Shown in pieces: positions 1 through 6,053 of a stretch of 6,053 nt of DNA. Position 1 is the stretch's first letter; each line of letters begins with the position of its first letter. A program made the position numbers and the translations under genes. Origin of the DNA: Bacteroidetes bacterium UBA2234 (GTDB lineage: Bacteria; Bacteroidota; Bacteroidia; NS11-12g; UBA955); NCBI GenBank assembly GCA_002347985.1, contig DDYM01000055.1, positions 5,710-11,762 of the forward strand. Direction: 5' to 3'. The notes beneath the pieces were generated by a model. The model was not told the origin of the DNA. It worked only from the letters and a program-made list of their open reading frames with translations, and made no database searches.

Positions 1-369
1 CTTGGTCAAAGTGGCCTAGAAATCCACGCCGTTTGGGGCAACAACGATGGCGATCGATTCAAACTCACCCAAATCGCAGCCCAATTCCCATCCATCAAAC
101 TTTATGGGGAATACATTGGCGATGAAGACTGTTTATTAGAAATCGACGGGGTAAGAATTGGCGTTTCGCATTATCATTTCTACGCCAAAACGATGATCAA
201 AACGGGCTGGTTCGATTTGGTTTGCTTTGGACATTCTCACAAGGCGATGAAGCAAAAATTTGGCAATTCCCTGTTAATCAACCCCGGTGAAATTGGTGGC
301 ATTTTTGGCCCGGCATCCTATGCCATTTACGACACCCAGCTTCGCGGTTCAGAAATTATCACTTTCTAG
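1..369 (+). CDS. Metallophosphoesterase, YfcE/MJ0936 type (5' partial)
   Basis: This is the C-terminal 122 residues of a small calcineurin-like phosphodiesterase/phosphatase; the reading frame is open from the first base to the TAG stop. Visible metal-site motifs are GNND (residues 13-16 of the fragment), SHYH (56-59), where this family usually has a THG/SHG-type histidine, and GHSH (77-80). These are followed by the family's late NPGE motif (94-97; many YfcE proteins have NPGS). Family members are usually about 155-180 residues, so roughly the first 40-60 residues, with the first metal motifs (DxH and GDxx), lie outside the window. Family members are cytosolic divalent-metal-dependent phosphodiesterases of mostly unknown natural substrate; the substrate here cannot be inferred. 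The gene converges on the kinase gene with 2 bp between stop codons. The family call is confident and the specific function is not known. Confidence 0.88.
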   Translation, partial: LGQSGLEIHAVWGNNDGDRFKLTQIAAQFPSIKLYGEYIGDEDCLLEIDGVRIGVSHYHFYAKTMIKTGWFDLVCFGHSHKAMKQKFGNSLLINPGEIGGIFGPASYAIYDTQLRGSEIITF

Positions 370-375
370 TACTAG
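366..375. repeat. 10-bp palindrome carrying both convergent stop codons
   Basis: CTAGTACTAG is self-complementary. Its right-hand strand supplies the TAG stop of the metallophosphoesterase (367-369), and its complement supplies the TAG stop of the kinase gene (374-372). No terminator hairpin with a U-run is visible here, so transcripts of the two genes may overlap. Confidence 0.6.
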
Positions 376-1052
376 GCAAGCTCACTTCCAATAGCCGCCA
401 GAACCGAGGGGTGCGCGTGTTTGCGGATATGTTCTACGATTGCGGCCACATTTTCATCCGCGGGTCCATTGTTTTCAACCACCAAATCACATCTTTCCTT
501 GTGTGGCAGAATATGATTGTTAAATGCGGGCATTACATGATACTTCCATTGATGTAAACTGCGCTCCAAGGGAATGCCTCGCTCACGAATATCCCTTTCC
601 TTACGTCGCTGAAAACACAAGTCCAAATCGCAATCGATAAAAATTCGATAATCGAGCAGTGAATCTACGGCTACATAGTCCATCACAAACAGTCCTTCAA
701 CCAGCAGGATAGGCGCCGGACTTACTATCTCTGTGCGATCTGGTGCATCGTAATTCTCGAACTGATACTTCTTAATAACAACGGGTTGATACGCAATCAA
801 ACTCATCAAATCCTCATGAAATCGCTCCGAAAACAAAGCAGACGGGAGATCGTAATTTGCCTCACCAAACTCATCTACATGCTGCATTTCCAGGGGCTTG
901 TAATAATCATCGAAGCCTACAACGGTGACCGCATCGCCCAATCTCGCCTTCAAAGCATCCACGAAATAGGTTTTGCCAGCACCAGACAATCCCGTTAACC
1001 CCAATACAAACGGTTCAATCCCTTTGATTTTCTCTGGACCCAACATCGCCAT
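372..1052 (-). CDS. Uridine kinase-family P-loop kinase
   Basis: This 226-residue cytosolic protein aligns along its whole length with the Udk/uridine-cytidine kinase family, which transfers phosphate from ATP to a nucleoside 5'-OH. It has a Walker A motif GLSGAGKT (residues 21-28), the FDDYYKP segment (47-53) holding the likely catalytic Asp48, NYDLPSA (66-72) for the usual NYDHPSA, strand PILLVEGLF (114-122), and the lid RRKERDIRERG (149-159). The acceptor side is changed: the His of DHP is Leu69, and the segment YQFENY (96-101) has Tyr101 where uridine kinases have the base-contacting His of Y-x-F/Y-x-x-H. The true substrate may therefore not be uridine or cytidine. I chose the ATG at 1052; the in-frame TTG just before it is unlikely. 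This ATG overlaps the TGA of the upstream MORN gene as TGATG, implying translational coupling. Family membership is strong and the substrate is uncertain. Confidence 0.85.
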   Translation of the reverse strand: MAMLGPEKIKGIEPFVLGLTGLSGAGKTYFVDALKARLGDAVTVVGFDDYYKPLEMQHVDEFGEANYDLPSALFSERFHEDLMSLIAYQPVVIKKYQFENYDAPDRTEIVSPAPILLVEGLFVMDYVAVDSLLDYRIFIDCDLDLCFQRRKERDIRERGIPLERSLHQWKYHVMPAFNNHILPHKERCDLVVENNGPADENVAAIVEHIRKHAHPSVLAAIGSELA

Positions 1053-2203
1053 CAACGCTTTTTCGCCTTGAAATACTTTTCCTTCATCACCTCGCCTTTA
1101 TCGTCGTACACCTGCTCAACCAGAGGATCGCCATTGTTATCCATAAAAATCCACTTTCCAACCATCTCTCCATCAACATAAGAACCGCTTCTTTGCTGAT
1201 AATGACTCACTTGTCCGTGAATCCAAGGCCCCTGCCTAAGACCCTCTTCAAACCATCCTTCAGACTCCACTTGCAACTTCATCTTTTTAACCGAGTCATC
1301 CCATGCGTCTTTCATTTCAAGAAATCTACCGTCGCGCTGATCGTCTTTAAACGTCTCGATGCGAAGCGTATCGCCGAACGCATTGTATTCAATGAAAGCC
1401 CCATCTCTCTTGCCCAATTTCCAATTGGATTCAGCAATCAAATTGCAGGTTACGGCATCGTATACACGAGAAATACTGTCGTGTTTTCCATTTTTATAAT
1501 AGTCTTCATTGGCGGCACACCCATTCCGATGAAACAAATAGTACCGTCCATGCGGAACCCCTTTTTTGTACTCTTTCACGTAGCGCAAAATCGAGTCTGG
1601 ATAATAGGCAATCACTGGCCCATCCGGCATATCATTGTCGAAATTGGCAATCTGCTCCACCCTTCCATTGTCGAAATAGGACAAAGCCGAGCCCTGACGA
1701 ATTCCCTCCCGGTAATGCTTCACATACATGGGCAAACCATTCATGTAATACCCTTTCACCTCGCCATCTAGACTGTCGTTTTTAAAACTCCCTTCCACAA
1801 CCACAACACCTGTTTTTTCATCAGCATATTTAAAATACCCATTTTTCTTTCCGTTCGCCCAAGTCTCTTCCGCCACAAAAATCCCTTTTTCAGTGAGTTC
1901 TTTATAGGTACCATGCTTATACCCATTCAAGTACCCTTGCTCTGTGTTGATGCGATTGTCTGGCCACAAAACGATGGCAACACCTGTAAACGGAGAGGCG
2001 CCTTCCATGGTAGTATTCCCTTTCATTGGCGCATAGGCAATCCCATTCCGAACCTCTAGAGCAGAAGCCAAAATTTTCCGAACCAATGGGTAATTCTTAT
2101 CCATTTTCGCCTTGTTCGGAGGCAATTGGGTTGATTGAGAAGAAACCGTGGATGGAAACCAACCAACAACAATCAAACTGAGACAGTAGATAAAACAGCG
2201 CAT
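1052..2203 (-). CDS. Secreted MORN_2 (YwqK-like) repeat protein
   Basis: This 383-residue protein starts with a signal peptide (Met-Arg, a hydrophobic core at about residues 3-16, and a likely cleavage near Ser22), so it should be exported to the periplasm or outer surface. No lipobox is evident. From about residue 68 to the end it consists of roughly ten degenerate 22-24-residue units of the MORN_2 type, with a recurring pattern of (Y/F)xxGxxxGxxxxYxxNG. Clear units include GYKHGTY (94-100), NGKKNGYFKY (117-126), EGIRQGSALSY (166-176), KGVPHGRYYLF (214-224), LGKRDGAFIEY (263-273), EGLRQGPW (320-327) and DGEMVGKW (344-351). Such proteins are common in Bacteroidota, often labelled YwqK-family antitoxin, but no biochemical function follows from the repeats. 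I chose the ATG at 2203; the longer frame from 2293 would bury the signal peptide and overlap the divergent gene. It is the first gene of a leftward pair with the kinase. Confidence 0.82.
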   Translation of the reverse strand: MRCFIYCLSLIVVGWFPSTVSSQSTQLPPNKAKMDKNYPLVRKILASALEVRNGIAYAPMKGNTTMEGASPFTGVAIVLWPDNRINTEQGYLNGYKHGTYKELTEKGIFVAEETWANGKKNGYFKYADEKTGVVVVEGSFKNDSLDGEVKGYYMNGLPMYVKHYREGIRQGSALSYFDNGRVEQIANFDNDMPDGPVIAYYPDSILRYVKEYKKGVPHGRYYLFHRNGCAANEDYYKNGKHDSISRVYDAVTCNLIAESNWKLGKRDGAFIEYNAFGDTLRIETFKDDQRDGRFLEMKDAWDDSVKKMKLQVESEGWFEEGLRQGPWIHGQVSHYQQRSGSYVDGEMVGKWIFMDNNGDPLVEQVYDDKGEVMKEKYFKAKKR

Positions 2204-2214
2204 GTAATTAATTT

Positions 2215-2244
2215 TTTCAAAATTAAGAGGGAGTATTAGATTTG
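2215..2244 (+). promoter_or_regulatory. Candidate promoter for the YjbR/PPIase operon
   Basis: TAGATTTG at 2237-2244 matches the Bacteroidota -7 consensus TAnnTTTG. TTTC at 2215-2218, 18 bases upstream, is a three-of-four match to the TTTG -33 box. The ATG at 2267 lies 22 bases beyond the -7 box, and no Shine-Dalgarno sequence precedes it, which is usual for this phylum. The -33 element touches the leftward -7 candidate at base 2218, so the two divergent promoters would share DNA. Confidence 0.45.
2218..2225 (-). promoter_or_regulatory. Candidate promoter -7 box for the MORN/kinase unit
   Basis: Read leftward, this is TAATTTTG, a full match to the Bacteroidota -7 consensus TAnnTTTG, ending 14 bases before the chosen ATG at 2203. 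No good TTTG-type -33 box is visible at the expected distance, and the implied 5' leader would be very short. It is therefore a weak candidate from motif and position only. Confidence 0.3.
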
Positions 2245-2266
2245 TGGTCAGCATTTTTCCCACAAC

Positions 2267-2620
2267 ATGGAACATTTTGACTGGGTGCAGCAAATTTGCG
2301 AATCCAAACCCATGGTAACGGCCGAATTCCCGTTTAACGAAACTACCATCGTATGGAAAGTCGCTGGGAAAATGTTTTGCCTAGGCGACATTGAAACTTT
2401 CAACTCAATCGCGTTAAAATGCGACCCCGAGAAGGCCTTAGAACTGAGGTCGGAGCACCCCCAAATCAAAGGAGCTTTCCACATGAGCAAGGTCCATTGG
2501 AACGATGTAACTTTTGAGGGATTGTCGATGTCGTTCGTTGAATCTCTCATCAACCACAGCTATGAAATTGTGGTACAGAAATTGCCAAAGAAAACCCGAG
2601 AAATAATTTTACACCAATGA
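2267..2620 (+). CDS. MmcQ/YjbR family protein
   Basis: This is a complete 117-residue member of the MmcQ/YjbR (DUF419) family, small proteins with a fold resembling the double-wing DNA-binding (CyaY-like) fold; their molecular function is not established. The family signature runs along the whole chain: EFPF (20-23), WKVAGKMF (30-37), [12 protein letters not shown] (50-61), the [16 protein letters not shown] block (64-79), and the C-terminal [14 protein letters not shown] (96-109). Length matches the usual 110-125 residues. The ATG at 2267 is the only reasonable start; it lies 63 bp from the divergent MORN gene. The TGA stop overlaps the next gene's ATG by 4 bases (ATGA), so the exported PPIase is probably translated by coupling to this cytosolic protein. 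The pairing does not reveal a shared job. Confidence 0.9.
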   Translation: MEHFDWVQQICESKPMVTAEFPFNETTIVWKVAGKMFCLGDIETFNSIALKCDPEKALELRSEHPQIKGAFHMSKVHWNDVTFEGLSMSFVESLINHSYEIVVQKLPKKTREIILHQ

Positions 2621-3693
2621 GAAATACACTCACTACCCTCGCCGCATTGGCGGTTAGCAGCTTCAGCCAGATGGCATGGGGCAACAGCTCAGCAATTAAT
2701 TACAACATGGATAACGAGAATTTAGAACAAGACGGTCAGCCTCAGTTGGCAGATGGCCTGTATGCACAAATGACCACCAACAAGGGCACCATTTTGCTTC
2801 AATTGAATTACAAAGAAACTCCGATGACGGTTTGCAATTTCGTAGGATTGGCCGAAGGCACAATTGCTAACACTGCAAAACCTGCCGGAACTCCTTATTA
2901 CGACGGTTTGAAATTTCACCGTGTCATTGCCAACTTCATGATTCAAGGTGGCGATCCTCAAGGAAATGGCAGCGGTGGACCGGGTTATCAGTTCGACGAT
3001 GAGTTTGTAAAGAGTTTACGTCATTCTGGACCTGGAATTTTATCTATGGCGAACGCCGGACCTGGCACCAACGGTTCACAGTTTTTCATCACTCACACGG
3101 CAACACCATGGTTGGACGATAAGCACACGGTTTTTGGTCATGTAGTGAGCGGAATGGATGTAGTAAATTCTATTGCTCAAGACGATAAAATTGAAAAGTT
3201 AACCATCATTCGCAAGGGCAAGGATGCCAAAGCATTCAAGTCGGACAGTGAAACTTTCAAGAAAATGCAAGCCGATGCAATTGCCAAGGCGGAAGCGGCA
3301 ATCAAATCTTTGACTGAGGGTTTTGAAACTTGGGTTAAAACCAATTACCCAACAGCACAAAAGACAGCTTCTGGCTTGTGGTATGTGATTGAACAAGAAG
3401 GCACCGGTGCACAGGCGGTAGCTGGAAAAAATGTAAGTGTACATTACAGCGGCAAGTTGGACAATGGAAGTGAGTTCGACAATTCATACAAGAGAGGTCA
3501 GCCAATTGAGTTCAAATTGGGTGTAGGACAAGTAATCCCAGGTTGGGACGAAGGTATCGCTTTGATGAAAGTGGGTGCAAAATACAAGTTGATTATCCCA
3601 TCTAAATTGGGTTATGGAAAACAGGGTGCGGGTGGAGTTATCCCTCCAAATGCCACGTTGATTTTCGATACAGAATTGGTGGATGTAAAATAA
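2617..3693 (+). CDS. Exported cyclophilin-FKBP fusion peptidyl-prolyl isomerase
   Basis: This 358-residue protein joins two unrelated proline isomerase families, both of which catalyse cis/trans isomerisation of X-Pro bonds in folding proteins. Residues 1-22 look like a signal peptide (hydrophobic core LAALAV, then a cut near Ala20/Gly22), placing it in the periplasm or beyond. The cyclophilin domain (about 47-200) has [14 protein letters not shown] (100-113) with catalytic Arg102, [15 protein letters not shown] (143-157), and Trp165 in WLDDKH, the residue linked to cyclosporin binding. An Ala/Lys-rich, probably helical linker (about 203-245) follows. The FKBP domain (about 250-358) keeps the classic pocket: Tyr277, Phe287-Asp288, Val306-Ile307, Trp310, Tyr333 and Phe350. 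Both active sites appear intact. This cyclophilin-then-FKBP order matches the dual-family immunophilin described from Flavobacterium. The start is fixed by the ATGA overlap with the YjbR-family gene. Confidence 0.93.
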   Translation: MRNTLTTLAALAVSSFSQMAWGNSSAINYNMDNENLEQDGQPQLADGLYAQMTTNKGTILLQLNYKETPMTVCNFVGLAEGTIANTAKPAGTPYYDGLKFHRVIANFMIQGGDPQGNGSGGPGYQFDDEFVKSLRHSGPGILSMANAGPGTNGSQFFITHTATPWLDDKHTVFGHVVSGMDVVNSIAQDDKIEKLTIIRKGKDAKAFKSDSETFKKMQADAIAKAEAAIKSLTEGFETWVKTNYPTAQKTASGLWYVIEQEGTGAQAVAGKNVSVHYSGKLDNGSEFDNSYKRGQPIEFKLGVGQVIPGWDEGIALMKVGAKYKLIIPSKLGYGKQGAGGVIPPNATLIFDTELVDVK

Positions 3694-3717
3694 TTCCGAG
3701 GGTTTTATTTTTGAGAT

Positions 3718-3758
3718 ACAAACGAGAGGGGGCCGCAATGCGGCCCCCTCTCGTTTGT
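3718..3758 (+). terminator. Perfect 19-bp hairpin downstream of the PPIase gene
   Basis: Bases 3718-3736 pair perfectly with 3740-3758 around an AAT loop, with a G-rich/C-rich core (GGGGGCCGC against GCGGCCCCC). It begins 24 bases after the PPIase stop and lies upstream of the pyrG promoter, so termination of the YjbR/PPIase operon is the likeliest role. A real U-tract is lacking: the sequence after the stem is TGAAAACTACC, and the only T-rich bases are in the outer stem (CGTTTGTT). A protein-binding or RNA-stabilising element is an alternative. Confidence 0.6.
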
Positions 3759-3776
3759 TGAAAACTACCGAATTAC

Positions 3777-5451
<1,675 letters not shown>

Positions 5452-5456
5452 TTTGG

Positions 5457-5470
5457 TCGCCAATTGGCGA
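5457..5470. repeat. 14-bp perfect palindrome just after pyrG
   Basis: TCGCCAATTGGCGA is its own reverse complement and begins 6 bases after the pyrG stop codon. It shares the core CCAATTGG with the palindrome at 3831-3840 immediately before pyrG. With no loop it is more plausible as a protein-binding site or a chance match than as an RNA hairpin. Confidence 0.5.
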
Positions 5471-5473
5471 AAT

Positions 5474-5516
5474 AAAGGGGTTGGGATGAATGAGTCCTGG
5501 CCCCTTTTTGTTTTAT
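5474..5516 (+). terminator. Rho-independent terminator of pyrG, probably bidirectional
   Basis: AAAGGGG (5474-5480) pairs with CCCCTTT (5501-5507). The stem extends inward through 5481-5486 with 5495-5500, using three G-U pairs, to an 8-base loop. The T-run TTTTTGTTTT follows for rightward transcripts. For leftward transcripts from the convergent EEP gene, the stem is followed by TTTATTTC, so it could stop both genes, though the G-U pairs become A-C mismatches in that direction. Confidence 0.82.
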
Positions 5517-5528
5517 AGCTGAGATTTT

Positions 5529-6053
5529 TTAGTGACGATGCACGAGTACAAGGTCTGTAAAGACGGGCAAGTGATCAGAAAACCCATTCATGTATTTTTT
5601 CCCTGCAAAGGTCCGCAATGGCCAACCATCGTATTTGCCGCCGTGCTGCAACATCCAAGGTCGTTTGTATACATTGATTTGTGGCGAACCCCACATTTTA
5701 TTTTCAAACGAGTGGAGCTGACTTGGCATTTTATCCGAACCGTGAGTTAACGATTCGTGGCTATGCAAATTGGCATAAAAAAGGGGCCTGCTTACCATGA
5801 TTTGATCAAACATATTCCATCCATCGTGCCAAGCGAGTGTGCCTACGGTGCTATCCGCTTGTCTGGCCAAAAACGCCAGGTTTACGATGGAGTGAAATGC
5901 ATCACCGGCTTGAAGTCCTTCTGTGATGGACGCATCTTCTGGATCATCGTTGAAGTCGCCCAGAATAATAAAATTGGCCGGGATTGTTGGATTGTTTTGT
6001 AGGTTTTGTGAAAGCGCGGCGGCGGCGGCCAGGCGGCTTGCCGCACTGGCCGC
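5529..6053 (-). CDS. Endonuclease/exonuclease/phosphatase-family protein (5' partial)
   Basis: This is the C-terminal 174 residues of a DNase I-like (EEP superfamily) metal-dependent hydrolase; the frame is open from the right window edge to the TAA at 5529-5531. The motifs are in the correct order: an Arg/Ala-rich helix (SRLAAAAALSQ, fragment residues 6-16), the catalytic strand ILGDFNDDP (30-38) with the Asp33/Asn35 pair, GTLAWHDGWNMFDQIMVS (71-88) with Asp83 before the core strand, and the terminal GFSDHLPVFTDL with catalytic Asp160-His161. Family members cleave phosphodiester or phosphomonoester bonds in nucleic acids, phosphoinositides or sphingolipids; motifs alone do not settle the substrate. 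The N-terminal part, including any signal peptide and the metal-binding Glu, is outside the window. The apparent short gene beginning at 5870 is only an internal TTG of this frame. The gene converges on pyrG. Confidence 0.88.
   Translation of the reverse strand, partial: AASAASRLAAAAALSQNLQNNPTIPANFIILGDFNDDPEDASITEGLQAGDAFHSIVNLAFLARQADSTVGTLAWHDGWNMFDQIMVSRPLFYANLHSHESLTHGSDKMPSQLHSFENKMWGSPQINVYKRPWMLQHGGKYDGWPLRTFAGKKYMNGFSDHLPVFTDLVLVHRH
6025..6053. repeat. GC-rich hairpin inside the EEP coding region
   Basis: GCGGCCAG (6025-6032) pairs perfectly with CTGGCCGC (6046-6053). Inside it GCGG (6033-6036) pairs with CCGC (6041-6044) around a CTTG loop, leaving only A6045 unpaired. The segment is far more GC-rich than the surrounding DNA and encodes part of an alanine-rich stretch. 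It ends exactly at the window edge, so it may continue. Confidence 0.45.

Noticed and set aside
1053..1055. TTG start for the kinase, one codon before the ATG.
   Set aside because: The ATG at 1052 overlaps the upstream TGA as TGATG, a common coupling arrangement, and ATG is the stronger start.
1193..1771. A 192-codon open frame on the + strand opposite the MORN gene.
   Set aside because: It lies wholly antisense to a well-supported repeat protein, resembles no family I recognise, and its open length follows from the regular codon pattern of the opposite strand.
1052..2203. Reading the MORN_2 protein as the antitoxin of a toxin-antitoxin pair with the adjacent kinase.
   Set aside because: The antitoxin label for YwqK-like proteins is a family name from other bacteria. 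Here the protein is exported and the neighbour is a nucleoside kinase-like enzyme, so nothing in the sequence supports a toxin-antitoxin system.
2204..2293. A 30-codon N-terminal extension of the MORN protein starting at 2293.
   Set aside because: It would bury a clear signal peptide that starts at 2203, overlap the start of the divergent YjbR-family gene, and remove the intergenic promoter space.
5529..5870. A separate 113-residue gene starting at 5870 on the minus strand.
   Set aside because: The start is an internal TTG; the frame continues upstream without a stop to the window edge and carries the GDFND motif, so it is one truncated gene.
5532..6002. Two + strand open frames (5532-5750 and 5757-6002) after pyrG.
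   Set aside because: Both are antisense to the EEP-family gene, whose motifs GDFND and SDH are unmistakable; their predicted proteins show no family features.

Overview
The window looks like ordinary chromosomal DNA from a member of the Bacteroidota, probably near Flavobacteriia or a related class. The evidence is a MORN_2 (YwqK-like) secreted repeat protein, a cyclophilin-FKBP fusion with a signal peptide, candidate promoters of the Bacteroidota type (TAnnTTTG -7 box), and start codons with little or no Shine-Dalgarno sequence. No mobile element, CRISPR array, tRNA, rRNA or recognisable defence system is visible, and I did not find an undescribed multi-gene system.

Layout from left to right. 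The 3' part of a YfcE/MJ0936-type metallophosphoesterase (+) enters from the left edge and converges on a two-gene leftward unit with only 2 bp between the stop codons. That unit is a secreted MORN_2-repeat protein followed, through a TGATG stop/start overlap, by a P-loop kinase of the uridine kinase family. A 63-bp divergent promoter region separates it from a rightward pair: a small MmcQ/YjbR-family protein and, through an ATGA overlap, a 358-residue exported double peptidyl-prolyl isomerase (cyclophilin then FKBP). A perfect 19-bp hairpin follows. Next is pyrG (CTP synthase, complete, 533 aa) with its own candidate promoter, ended by a hairpin with U-runs on both sides. The C-terminal 174 residues of an endonuclease/exonuclease/phosphatase-family protein (-) run off the right edge.

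Functionally the window is a mix of housekeeping and envelope genes: CTP synthesis (pyrG), a possible nucleoside or other small-molecule kinase, and an exported protein-folding enzyme. The two coupled gene pairs join genes with no obvious shared pathway. The points most worth a second look are the dual-immunophilin fusion, the kinase's altered acceptor pocket and its translational coupling to a secreted MORN_2 protein, and several perfect palindromes or hairpins at gene boundaries. There is no gene-free stretch longer than 300 bases; the largest gap is 156 bp (3694-3849).
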